From Cymbomonas tetramitiformis (lineage: Eukaryota; Chlorophyta; Pyramimonadophyceae; Pyramimonadales; Pyramimonadaceae): a DNA stretch of 64,000 nucleotides. Within the stretch, counting starts at the first letter, position 1. Each line of letters begins with the position of its first letter. The translations under genes and the position numbers were made by a program. A model generated the notes under the pieces. It did no database searches. It worked only from the letters and a program-made list of their open reading frames with translations, and was not told the origin of the DNA. Positions 44,061-53,670 of the stretch are shown piece after piece. The stretch spans positions 32,272-96,271 of the forward strand of contig LGRX02035487.1 of NCBI GenBank assembly GCA_001247695.2, written 5' to 3'.

Positions 44061-44747
44061 GTACTGTTATCTTTTATGTAACTTCAATAGTTATCCATAT
44101 TTGCGTTTAATGACGTTTGAGGTCATGTCATAGGCTGATTTTGCTTATGGGTTCTTTGGCACAATACTGCCAACGCACAAAACGAGTATCGTGAGTCGAC
44201 ACATATGCATAAACAAACTGAAAACTAAAAGCAGCCAAACACTTCCGAAATCCCTGCGCATAACACAGCAGCCACGACATCGTTCCGCCCATCATGAGGC
44301 GAAGCGAAGGACCGTTGAGAAAATTATGAGCAGTAAATGTTGGTGCGCAACTATTTATCCTTGAGCGAGTCAACGCCAACGGCAATCGTATCCGCGATAT
44401 CGATGGAAGATAAATAAATGATATGTTTTAATCATCCTGGAAATTAAATTCACGATGACACGCGAGACGATGCGAGACGATATGACCGGTCACGCTGGTT
44501 CAGAATTTTTTCGGGACTGAGACGGAAACCACGTTCGAGTTCCAGCGCGTATAACCCTTCCCTTGTTCAATTCCAAACCTCGCGACTAATTTTCTCCCAT
44601 ACTCGAAGGATTTAAGGCCTGTGCTACACCGAAACTTGGGAAAGCAAATGTGTTGATCGCAGCGATTTCATTGGCTCCTGTCGCGACTGACATCCGGCGA
44701 TGTCATGCGAGGTCATTATTTGTGAAATGCCAAAAAGCAAATAATCG

Positions 44748-44790
44748 TCCAACACCTGGGACCTCGAAATCGAGGTCCCAAATGTTGGAC
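44748..44790. repeat. Palindrome with 21-bp arms
   Basis: GTCCAACACCTGGGACCTCG pairs with CGAGGTCCCAAATGTTGGAC, two mismatches, almost no loop. It lies 30 bp before the target duplication of the LTR element at 44824. Confidence 0.85.
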
Positions 44791-44823
44791 AACATTTGCA
44801 CCAAATGTCACCCAAATGTCGCC

Positions 44824-45079
44824 TGCTGAAATCTGTATAGGCAGCCCTGACCGGGAGTCCCGGTTCAGGCCCCTATGACAGACTCCTAGGCCAACCGACT
44901 GGACTGTTGACTGATCTATAGGTTCGTGCTGTGCGACACACGCTGTGTCACAGGTAGGCTAGACTCCGAAACCGTCCGAGACCGTTCCGGGTATATCTAG
45001 CTTAGGGTTTATTTATCTTAGGAGTTTATCCACACAGTTCGGGAGTTTCTGATATCTAGTGAACTAGGATATTCCAGTA
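44824..45079 (+). repeat. 5' LTR of the 44.8-kb element
   Basis: Starts TGCTGAAATCTGTATAGGCA and ends GATATTCCAGTA. Contains GGGTATATCTAGCTTAGGGT. The outer end is TG but the TSD-defined inner end is TA rather than CA. Confidence 0.88.
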
Positions 45080-45223
45080 TGTCGTGGCCCCATCCACGCT
45101 TTTATTCCACTTGCCGATTTGGTCATGATTGGCTAAACGGCCGCTCGGAGAGGTGGTGCGCACGGGCGCGTTTGGGTGCGACTAGGACTTATGGTATGAG
45201 TTGTTTGCGGTAAGCGACTGGGA

Positions 45224-46588
45224 GTGGCGGCCATGGGAACCGCGCCTCGTTACGGACTAGTCTTAGCAATGTTCAGATTCAGTTTTGCACCAACACTGGC
45301 CCTGTTGGTTACTGTTTTCTGGGTTGGTGTTCGCGACACCTTGGACTTCGACGACATCTTCGAGTGCCCCTCGCCGCTCCGCTCTCTTCGCTCCTCTCCG
45401 CTGCTGGGCATTACCATTTTTCCGCTACCACGCCCAACCGCGCGACTGCATACCACCTCCCCTCTGGCTTTTCAGAGTATGGGAATGCTGATCCGAGCAA
45501 AGAAGTCCCTAGACAGGGACAGTGACATCGACGCCTCACTGAGGCTATTAGACGACGGGGTTCGGAACAGTCCGACGGTGCGTACGCCAACTGTTCCGAC
45601 CCCCGTTCCGACTTCCAACGAGGATGCAGACGCGGCGACCAGGAAGTACTTGCAGGAGCAGAGCAGGCTGGTCGACGACATTTACAAGGCGCGTCTTCAC
45701 CGCCAATGGGCCAAGGGTATCCGCGAGGATGTCCTTGGTGACAAGAAGCACCACTTCAGGGGTACGGACGACGCTGGCCTCCTCTCCGAGCTGGTGGTGC
45801 AGCTGCGCACGGAGTTTCATTCGGCTGGGCTGGAGCTGGCATCCTTTGACCTCGACGACCCTTTGGCTCGTGTGGTGACCAAGGTCAACGGCTTGCTCTA
45901 CGACGTTCTGGCTCTGGTTATCGAGAAGCACAGCAACGCCTACGTCTGGTTGACTGGCACCGACGCCTCGTCTGACCGTGATGGACGGCGAGCTCTGGTG
46001 GACATCATCAAGGGCTGTGTGCCGGTGGCGCTACGTGAGTCGCACCAGGAGGAACACGCCGCGTTGCGTTATCCCGCAGACACTGACCCGCAGCCCATCT
46101 TGGCTCGGGAACAGCGTCTAGTGCGAGATAACAAAGCTACGGACTGGACGCCCACCGAGGAGACCAGGAAGCTCTCCCTGTGCAACCGGCTAGACCCGGT
46201 GTTTTACACCGCGGTCGAGGTGCGGTATCCTCTCGCGGCCGACCTCGCGCATGTCTCATTGGCATCTCTCCGCTCCCTTGTGGTAGAGATCTATCAGGCT
46301 TGGGCGCAGACGGAGACGGGGAAGGCGGTTTCGGGCAAGAGCGGCATCTCTGCGCAGCTCTCCAGCACGGAGTACGGCGCTCTCCTCGACACGATCAACG
46401 AGCTTCAAGCCTTGCTGCGGCAGCAGCGCGGGACGGACGCGCCGCCGGCGCAGCAGCAGCGGCAGCAGCCGCAGCGGCAGCAGCGCGGTGCGCAGCGGGG
46501 ATTCCGTGTCGGTACGCGCCCATTGCCTGCGGTCGGTTTCGACCGTGACGACCAGAAGGCGAAGGTGCAAGAGGGCGGGAAAAGGTGA
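45224..46588 (+). CDS. Gag-like protein of the 44.8-kb element, 454 residues
   Basis: Starts 145 bp after the 5' LTR. N-terminal residues 1-60 include a hydrophobic stretch (FSFAPTLALLVTVFWVGV) and a FDDIFECPSPL segment. Residues about 105-145 (DIDASLRLLDDGVRNSPTV, then PTVPTPVPTSNEDAD) are shared with the truncated copy at 62264-62653. The middle is helical, and the C-terminus is Gln/Arg-rich (QQQRQQPQRQQRGAQRG), a likely RNA-binding tail. It stops TGA five bases before the MITE insertion. Past the MITE another frame reads HFYRDCP, which resembles the end of a retroviral-type zinc knuckle, so the original gag may have continued in a shifted frame. Assignment to Gag rests on position within an LTR element and composition, not on a recognised domain. 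Confidence 0.7.
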   Translation: MAAMGTAPRYGLVLAMFRFSFAPTLALLVTVFWVGVRDTLDFDDIFECPSPLRSLRSSPLLGITIFPLPRPTARLHTTSPLAFQSMGMLIRAKKSLDRDSDIDASLRLLDDGVRNSPTVRTPTVPTPVPTSNEDADAATRKYLQEQSRLVDDIYKARLHRQWAKGIREDVLGDKKHHFRGTDDAGLLSELVVQLRTEFHSAGLELASFDLDDPLARVVTKVNGLLYDVLALVIEKHSNAYVWLTGTDASSDRDGRRALVDIIKGCVPVALRESHQEEHAALRYPADTDPQPILAREQRLVRDNKATDWTPTEETRKLSLCNRLDPVFYTAVEVRYPLAADLAHVSLASLRSLVVEIYQAWAQTETGKAVSGKSGISAQLSSTEYGALLDTINELQALLRQQRGTDAPPAQQQRQQPQRQQRGAQRGFRVGTRPLPAVGFDRDDQKAKVQEGGKR

Positions 46589-46594
46589 GCAATA

Positions 46595-47214
46595 CAGTAA
46601 ACACTCATATTTAATGAAACAGAGATCTGGCTCCAGCCAGCCAAATCACTAAAATCGTGACCCCCCGCCAGCGCCACGCTAATGAATTGTTCATTAGAAG
46701 GAACGCGATTCATGAGCCAGCCAGCACCATTCGTTATTTTCCTCACGTCAGCCTTACAAACTGAAATTTTCGAGAAAACTTTGTGCTGATTTTTCGAAGT
46801 GATAAAATGGACCCAGCGAGTAGGCAACAGCTTAGAGAGCTGCACACAGACATGAAGGACGGCATAATTTCACAGTCTGACTATGTATGGCACTTAGTGC
46901 CAGCTAAGTAAGGCGTATAATCATATGCATAGCTTATATTATGGTGTACACACCATAACACCAATAATTGCCTAATGCCATGTGCAATAATTAGCCTAAA
47001 GCCATGTGCACCGCGTCAAGTTATGCCAGCGTCAATTCCTTATGTTAAGATTGCCGAAAGCATGCCAGCCAGCGAGCGCCTTCCTTATTTTGGACCTCTT
47101 CCTTATTTTTTTGGGTCCAGCCAGCCAAATCACTAAAATCGTGACCCCCCCCCACCCCCCCAAAACGCTGGCTGATTCCTTAACGGCTAATTCCTTAATA
47201 CTGAGTGTTTACTG
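46595..47214. mobile_element. pogo/Tigger-like MITE, 620 bp, nested in the LTR element
   Basis: Ends CAGTAAACACTCA and TGAGTGTTTACTG, TA duplicated on both sides (46593-46594, 47215-47216). CCAGCCAGCCAAATCACTAA followed by AATCGTGACCCCCC occurs twice inside (about 46634 and 47114), the same internal layout as the MITE at 43001. It lies between the gag-like ORF and the second ORF of the host retroelement. Confidence 0.88.
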
Positions 47215-47238
47215 TACCACTTTTACCGCGATTGTCCC

Positions 47239-47847
47239 TTGGGTGGGCGTCAGCATCCCCCACACTCGGCTGCAGCATTCTGCACTCCCATCGACGAGGA
47301 GGACGCGGAGGGGGTGCGGGCTTTAGCCATGTGCGCCCTGTTCCAGCAGGCGGCAGACGATGGGGCGGAGGCCTTTGCCAGTGCGGCCTTCACGTACGGG
47401 TCGCCTGCGGTGCTCTGTGCGGGTGCGGTGGGCGGGATCGACGTGTCCGCCCACGGCTTCACGGTAGAGCCGCAGCAGTCTGCTGACGAGCCCGCAGGTG
47501 ACGACATTCATCAGCGGCTGGACGATCTCGCCGCGGAGGTCCATGCCGCGGCAAACTGCAAGGTGCACTACACCCACGCATCCTTCCCACCACGGGCGGT
47601 TCTCGAGCCGCATGCATCGGCTCTGGTGTGCGGCCCCGCGGCAGCGGGGAACATGCCGGAGGAGCAGGTTCCGGCAGGTGGTGCGGCGGCATCGGCATCC
47701 GCCGTGCCGGCCCCTGCTATACCTGTCTCGCAGGTGGCGGATGATTGTGGAGCCCGTGCCACTTTAATCGGCGCGGGTGACTGCAACGACGGAAGAGTTC
47801 CCTGGATTCGTTCAGACTGTCAACCACGCCGCCATCGCGCCGGTTGA
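47239..47847 (+). CDS. Second ORF of the 44.8-kb element, uncharacterised
   Basis: Ala-rich frame (DEEDAEGVRALAMCALFQQA, VLEPHASALVCGPAAAGN) after the MITE. The start is the first ATG only; the frame is open back to the MITE border. Around 47780 a shift to another frame continues to 48055 (EEFPGFVQTVNHAAIAPVDL). No protease or polymerase motif seen. Could be the C-terminal part of an ancestral gag polyprotein. Confidence 0.4.
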   Translation: MGGRQHPPHSAAAFCTPIDEEDAEGVRALAMCALFQQAADDGAEAFASAAFTYGSPAVLCAGAVGGIDVSAHGFTVEPQQSADEPAGDDIHQRLDDLAAEVHAAANCKVHYTHASFPPRAVLEPHASALVCGPAAAGNMPEEQVPAGGAAASASAVPAPAIPVSQVADDCGARATLIGAGDCNDGRVPWIRSDCQPRRHRAG

Positions 47848-48064
47848 CCTCACCGGCTACGGCACCGACGACTACGAGGACTTTGCCGACGGCAGCTTCC
47901 GGCTGAGAACGCGGGGCTCGCCTCCGTCGGCCAATCATGTGTCTGGACCACACGTGGACAACCAGAGGGCCTACGGTTGTGGGAAGCCGCCCTGGGGCTT
48001 TCCTGCCACGGTTGGGCCGTGGGGAATTCCTTTCCTCCTTTCCCTCGTTCTTTGAATCTCGATC

Positions 48065-48397
48065 ATGGGGGTGGCAGCCGTGCCCGACGCCCAGTCGGCT
48101 GCGGGATTGCCTTCGCCTGGTGGTGATCTCGATTGGGAGACTCCGTCAATTTTCTCCACGAATGCATTTGTTGTATCGGTGATCCCGGCTCAGGGTTTCT
48201 TTGTGGCTGACGATGTGCCACCGCTTGAGCCGCCTGAGCCCCCTGACCTCTTTCAGGACCTTGCTCAGGCAGATTTGAGTTTCGACATGGCCTTCTTTTA
48301 CGGTGTGGCTCTACATGAGAGAGGTCCTTTCGGGAACCCTCCCTTCGGGTCGGACTTAATTGAGACCACCGCTGGTTACTTTGGTGCTGTCGATTGA
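48065..48397 (+). CDS. Third short ORF of the 44.8-kb element, uncharacterised
   Basis: 110 residues with an acidic, Pro-rich middle (DDVPPLEPPEPPDLFQDL). It ends 330 bp before the 3' LTR. The 3' untranslated tract that follows (about 48480-48726) is shared with 63130-63375. Confidence 0.4.
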   Translation: MGVAAVPDAQSAAGLPSPGGDLDWETPSIFSTNAFVVSVIPAQGFFVADDVPPLEPPEPPDLFQDLAQADLSFDMAFFYGVALHERGPFGNPPFGSDLIETTAGYFGAVD

Positions 48398-48726
48398 CTT
48401 CTTGTTCACTCTGGATGCACACCAACATGGTGGTGTGCGGAACTCCGGTGACTTCAACGATTTCTTCAATCTGGTTTATGTTTTACTTTGACTCCTTTGT
48501 ATTCTTCAATCTGACTTGCTAGCACGGTTCTTTTCACGGTTGTTTAGCGGGTGCGCAATGGCCGTATGTTTCTGCTCACGTGCTACCTAGAGGGTTCCAA
48601 TTTGCGTATCAGAATAGCACAGTTGGATTAGCAGTTAGGACTTGTCACCCTAGCTCCTGCCCTGACAGCTTATCTTACAATATCTGACTCTCCTAGACAG
48701 TCACCACCCGCAGTGCTGGGGTGGTG

Positions 48727-48978
48727 TGCTGAAATCTGTATAGGCAGCCCTGACCGGGAGTCCCGGTTCAGGCCCCTATGACAGACTCCTAGGCCAACAC
48801 TGAACTGCTGACTGATCTATAGGTTCGTGCTGTGACACACGCTGTGGCACAGATAGGCTAGACTCCGAAACCGTCCGAGACCGTTCCGGGTATATCTAGC
48901 TTAGGGTTTATTTATCTTAGGAGTTTATCCACACAGTTCGGGAGTTTCTGATATCTAGTGAACTAGGATATTCCAGTA
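48727..48978 (+). repeat. 3' LTR of the 44.8-kb element
   Basis: Near-identical to 44824-45079; the differences are short indels near CCAACACTGAACTGCTGAC and GTGACACACGCTGTGGCACA. Confidence 0.88.
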
Positions 48979-48983
48979 TCGCC

Positions 48984-49767
48984 TGGGACAAATCCCGGAT
49001 CATCAGATCAAAAAATCGGGAACGGTTAAGAGAGACCACCGGCTAGCTGGGGTGCGAAGATCGTGTATCGCTGGACTGGAATATGCTGCATTTTCCAATC
49101 ACAGACACTGTTCAAGATGGGGTCGTCTAGTTTTCAAACGTTTATATTTTTCAAACGACGCGGACGCGATCTGTCGACACACGAGCACGTTTTTATGATG
49201 TTGTCCACGTCGGACCGACGCGCGTTTGCCCGAAATATTCTTTTTTAAGTCGTTTCACACGTTCGATGAGGCGAATGTCGATTTTAATCTGATCGCGCGG
49301 ACTGTGATTTCTAGATTTAATAACTCGTCTGAAAATGATCGCCGGGTCATACGGAGACTGTATGACCCGGCGAAACGAATCTTATTTGCTTCTCGGCAGT
49401 GTACCAAAATCCGGTGTAGCACAAGCCTAAATGAATACAACCGTCTCGGAACCTACCATGTGAATTTCTTCGCCGACTAAAATAAATTTATTTACCCCCC
49501 GACTAATTGATTCGGTAATACAAATAGGCTTGTAACAAAACCGAAAAGTGAAAGTCAAGTGTCAACTTACGTGAGATGAGACCATATAAAGGATAAGCAT
49601 AACATTACCAGCGCAGGTGTCACATCATTGATCCGGCAAGCTTGAACCTACTCTGAAACCCTAGTCCGAGAAAATGAGAGTGGGTGGCGCCCCCGGCGCC
49701 ACGGGAATTTTGTTGGTTTGCCCGGGAAATTGTACGATGCCCGGGAAACCGTCCCGTGGGCCGAAGG
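48984..49767. other. Flank of the LTR element up to the assembly gap
   Basis: Contains two short open frames (49063-49248, 49226-49480, +) that I cannot assign; the second includes ENDRRVIRRLYDPAKRILFA. A 13-base-arm hairpin CGCCGGGTCATAC / GTATGACCCGGCG lies at 49340-49372. Near 49690-49760 the DNA becomes rich in GGCGCC and CCCGGG words before the gap. Confidence 0.5.
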
Positions 49768-50435
49768 NNNNNNNNNNNNNNNNNNNNNNNNNNNNNNNNN
49801 NNNNNNNNNNNNNNNNNNNNNNNNNNNNNNNNNNNNNNNNNNNNNNNNNNNNNNNNNNNNNNNNNNNNNNNNNNNNNNNNNNNNNNNNNNNNNNNNNNNN
49901 NNNNNNNNNNNNNNNNNNNNNNNNNNNNNNNNNNNNNNNNNNNNNNNNNNNNNNNNNNNNNNNNNNNNNNNNNNNNNNNNNNNNNNNNNNNNNNNNNNNN
50001 NNNNNNNNNNNNNNNNNNNNNNNNNNNNNNNNNNNNNNNNNNNNNNNNNNNNNNNNNNNNNNNNNNNNNNNNNNNNNNNNNNNNNNNNNNNNNNNNNNNN
50101 NNNNNNNNNNNNNNNNNNNNNNNNNNNNNNNNNNNNNNNNNNNNNNNNNNNNNNNNNNNNNNNNNNNNNNNNNNNNNNNNNNNNNNNNNNNNNNNNNNNN
50201 NNNNNNNNNNNNNNNNNNNNNNNNNNNNNNNNNNNNNNNNNNNNNNNNNNNNNNNNNNNNNNNNNNNNNNNNNNNNNNNNNNNNNNNNNNNNNNNNNNNN
50301 NNNNNNNNNNNNNNNNNNNNNNNNNNNNNNNNNNNNNNNNNNNNNNNNNNNNNNNNNNNNNNNNNNNNNNNNNNNNNNNNNNNNNNNNNNNNNNNNNNNN
50401 NNNNNNNNNNNNNNNNNNNNNNNNNNNNNNNNNNN
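49768..50435. other. Assembly gap (668 N)
   Basis: A run of N. GC-rich palindromic sequence occurs before it (GGCGCCCCCGGCGCC) and about 380 bp after it (50815-50900: GGCGGCCTTCGGCCGC, GCGCCTGCGGCGCG), suggesting a repetitive, hard-to-assemble element. Confidence 0.99.
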
Positions 50436-51102
50436 GGGAGAAGCTTGGCGCTTTCAGCACACAGATAAGCAGAGTAGAGGAAAATATCAAGGTGTTTCCG
50501 CTGTGGTGAGCCGTCTTCAGAAACGGTCTAGCAAGTTGTATTTTATGGCAGAAGGTTGGTAACATATTGCAACTCTCGTCGTCCCGTATCAAATGTGTAA
50601 ATTTGTAATATATGTATATAGAGTACTTGGATTCCTGGATATCAAAACTTTTTGGCATGATAAAAGCTACTAGGTAGACGATATTGTGTTTCAGAGAAGG
50701 TAGGATGGTTCGATTTTAATAATCACAAATCACTAGTTTAAAAGTGAATATTGTGTGAAATGCACGTTTTTACTAAGCGGCTTGAAAATAATTATACCCA
50801 AAATCGTGGAGCGGCCGCTCGCGCGGGGCCTTTTTTTGGCGGCCTTCGGCCGCATCCGGGAAAACCGCGCCTGCGGCGCGACGGCTTTCAGCCGTTTCTC
50901 GGGCTAGGTCTGAAACTCTCACAAGTCAGCGCCTCCAGGACGCGGCGATTTTCTCCCGATTTTATCGATTTTTTTATTTCCTGTGGTGATCCGGAGGCTC
51001 CGATAGAAGAGGGATATAGCCAACGACCGGTATATCCTGTCGGGTCATAATGCAGTGCGTGTTTCACGGGAAGGCCGAAATAAATATATGCAAAGGTGAA
51101 TA

Positions 51103-51668
51103 CAGTAATCACTCACCGTTAATAAAACCCGACGATAAGAAAGTAGCCAGCATCAGTGGGGGTACCCAAGTTGGTGAATATCGCTGGCTGGTTTTTGAAG
51201 GTTATGGCACGGAACAAAATAAGAAATATTGGTGCTGGCTGGCCGGCCTAAGATATGATTCTCCAATTTCTTATAGCTAAGAAAAAATTGCTGGCATTTG
51301 CAAATATTACATATGATATTATAGATGTGTGACATCAATATATCACTTCTCTCAATATTTCATGTACATCGATATACAACCACAATTCAAATAATAAGGG
51401 ACAACTAGTACAACACATCAGATACATATGTGTGGACAGCTGGTGTTCATACGCTCATTATACTGTGAAAATTTTAAGAAAATGTCTGCGCTAGGTGCGT
51501 GTCCATGTGGATGGCTAAGAAATGCGCTGGCTGAGTGAAGAGATCGCGGTCCACTATTCATAGCGTTTTCATAGGACGCTGGCGCTGGCGGGGGGGGGGT
51601 ACCCAAGTTGGTGAATATCGCCGGCTGGCCCCATATCTCCTGCTTTCTTAAAGGTGCGGTGATTACTG
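51103..51668. mobile_element. pogo/Tigger-like MITE, 566 bp
   Basis: Ends CAGTAATCACTCACC and GGTGCGGTGATTACTG, flanked by TA (51101-51102, 51669-51670). Contains GGGGGTACCCAAGTTGGTGA at about 51158 and again at about 51596, the complement of the TTGGGTACCCCC word in the MITE at 43001. Same family, opposite internal orientation. Confidence 0.87.
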
Positions 51669-52364
51669 TATATATATAGGCCAGTCCGGCAAGAAACAAC
51701 GAGTGGGAGGCAGAGGTCACTCAACAATATATTTCATCACATCACAGAGACAGCCTAAGATGAGCGATAATAAAATAACTTAGGGGTTTTATTATCGGAG
51801 CGCGAACGAAGCAACAATGACGTGGCACCTCGGGTCGAGGCGGCTCGAGGGGTGACAAGAGATGGAACCGTTGCCCCCCTTATTGGGGGCCAAAGTCGGT
51901 GCCTCCATGACACGACCGCCACCTCACCACGAAGAGGTGCGGAGGAGGTGCCACAAGAATGTTGTAATAAGGCAGGGACACAAACCTAAAACCGTGGCCA
52001 ACAAATGTGACAGGCCCAAAGGGACCTTTTTCAGTCCAACTAGAGGCGGCGGATCCCCGCATGGGCGTTGGCCTAGAACACACTAAACGGCTAAGGGTGC
52101 TAGGCCCCACTACTCGAAAGGAAGCACCAACAAATTTCAAGGTACACCACAAGGTGGCACAATGACGATCGTGTAGGTGGCGATATCCTCAATCGCAACA
52201 GAAGTGGCCGCACGCCAGAAGGCAAGCTTCAACCGATGCCCTTGCGATGCCACGCGGCGGCCTAACAAGGCGGCTTGGCACCACCAAAGCGAGCGCGCCA
52301 ATGAGGGTGGCGACAGTGGGCGCGAGGTGAAAAATGCGGTGTGGACACCCCACGATGCACCAAG

Positions 52365-52655
52365 GGACGGTATCGATAGTTCGATATCCCGATATATCGA
52401 TATATCCAAAATATCGTTACTCATCGATAGTTTTTTAGCGTTATCGAAAAATATCATATCAATCGATATCATATCGGGTACTTACTCACATCGATCGATA
52501 GGAGTTTGGGTACTTACTCATATCAATCGATAGTTTTTTGAGTTTTTTTGTATCGATTTATCGATATCAGATTTTTCGCGTGCTATCGATATCGTGCGCC
52601 GTCGCTGAACCCCGATATCGCGAAATCAGGCAGATATCGAAAATATCGATAATTT
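52365..52655. repeat. ATCGATAT-rich low-complexity block
   Basis: About 290 bp dominated by ATCGATA/TATCGAT words, strongly self-complementary, with two copies of a longer unit (GTACTTACTCA.ATC.ATCGATAG). Between 51.7 and 52.3 kb no gene is recognised. Confidence 0.8.
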
Positions 52656-53153
52656 GACCAGGGCAAGGGACGACGCTCATGCGTCATTGATCCCATAATA
52701 CTAATAATAATATAACATTTACGCTGAGAATAATGACAATGTCATAAGTCCGCTGTAATCCTGCAAGCAGGCAACTGAAGAACAGAGGGAGCTGGAGTCA
52801 TCCTCATAGCGCGCCTCGAAAGGCTTATCTAGGTCAAGTCAACCTAGGAAAACGCGGCAAGGCAAAACTACGCTGAGCGCTAAAAGGTCGTGCCGGCGGA
52901 GAAGCAGCAGAGGAGGTGGAGGTGGAGCGAGGCTGCATCTGTGATGGCAAAAAGGGGCGGAAGCGAGGTGGAGGAGGAGTGGTGGTGGAGGGTCAGGTAG
53001 GCGGAGGTGGAGGGAACGGAGTGTGGAGGTGGAGGGGGCGAGCAAAGGTAGGAGGGGGGACCCTCCTAAAGAAAAAAAGGGGGGAGGAGGTGCAAATCAA
53101 TTATTCATCTGAGTGAGAGGAGAAGGGGGAGGGGTGAAGAATCATTCAGGAGG

Positions 53154-53630
53154 TTAAAGGATAGACATGTTAGCTTTTTCAACAGCTTCTTCTTCTGTGA
53201 TACCAGTAATACGGCTAAGTGTGATTCTGAGAGGGTCATGGTTCTCGATTCTAGCATTACCATTAAGGAAGGCGTCTCGTCTAACACGAGTGTGGTATCT
53301 GCACAGCCTGGAACGTTTCTTTGGGAGAGGCTTCAGTCTTCTCTGGTGGACCCCTATGGTGCTAAGAACCTGTCCAAAATGCTTCGGAAGATGACCCATT
53401 AAAGTGAGTTCTTTGGGCCAAGTGACAGTTCCAACAAATGGCTTGTTGTTCCTGTTCGTGTAAGACGTGTCATAGTGTCCTCCATAGTATTCTGCCGGGT
53501 GGGCACTCTGCTGGGCCTCATGCGGGAGGGGCCACGGGCAAAGGCTGTCAGGAATGACAAGTTTCCTTTCGCTCAGGACTTCCTGCCAAATCCCAGAGTC
53601 AGTTGGTGTGCGTTTCTGTTTCGGCAGATG
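53154..53630 (-). CDS. Uncharacterised exon next to a transposase relic
   Basis: The minus strand reads open from an acceptor-like CCGAAACAG (exon start about 53629) to a stop at 53154. Segments: TDSGIWQEVLSERKLVIPDS, AEYYGGHYDTSYTNRNNKPF, MGHLPKHFGQVLSTIGVHQR, then RRDAFLNGNARIENHDPLRI. Composition is that of a real protein and differs from the flanking low-complexity DNA. It is probably the downstream exon of the gene starting at 54330, but the phase does not fit a simple join. No known domain recognised. Confidence 0.5.
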   Translation of the reverse strand, partial: HLPKQKRTPTDSGIWQEVLSERKLVIPDSLCPWPLPHEAQQSAHPAEYYGGHYDTSYTNRNNKPFVGTVTWPKELTLMGHLPKHFGQVLSTIGVHQRRLKPLPKKRSRLCRYHTRVRRDAFLNGNARIENHDPLRITLSRITGITEEEAVEKANMSIL

Positions 53631-53670
53631 TCAGCAAAAATAAGGACTATTGTATACGCTGCACGACATG

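Larger units (their letters stand above)
41718..44580. mobile_element. Long inverted-repeat element split by nested insertions
   Basis: The right arm 44170-44580 is continuous. Its complement on the left is in two pieces: 41718-41868 (GGTTTCCGTCTCAGTCCCGA, GTGAATTTAATTTCCAGGAT) and 43330-43565 (TCTTCCATCGATATCGCGGA, GGAACGATGTCGTGGCTGCT). Between the pieces are two direct-repeat copies (41878-42344, 42484-42989) and a pogo-like MITE (43001-43327). Removing the MITE with one TA restores collinearity with the right arm, so it arrived later. The loop 43566-44165 has three tandem copies of a 190-bp unit. No intact transposase. Family unknown. Confidence 0.75.
44824..48978 (+). mobile_element. Gag-only LTR retrotransposon (TR-GAG-like), complete, 4.15 kb
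   Basis: Two LTRs (44824-45079 and 48727-48978) differ by only a few small changes. The flanking 5-bp target duplication TCGCC is exact (44819-44823, 48979-48983). A purine/G-rich tract GCTGGGGTGGTG directly precedes the 3' LTR, as a polypurine tract should. The interior has a 454-codon gag-like ORF, a pogo-like MITE (46595-47214) and two further short ORFs; without the MITE the element would be about 3.5 kb. I see no reverse transcriptase, RNase H, protease or integrase motif, so it would need an autonomous partner. LTR similarity suggests fairly recent insertion. Confidence 0.87.

Noticed and set aside
49648..50658. Open frames of 263-336 codons across 49768-50435
   Set aside because: They run through N and are artefacts of the assembly gap.
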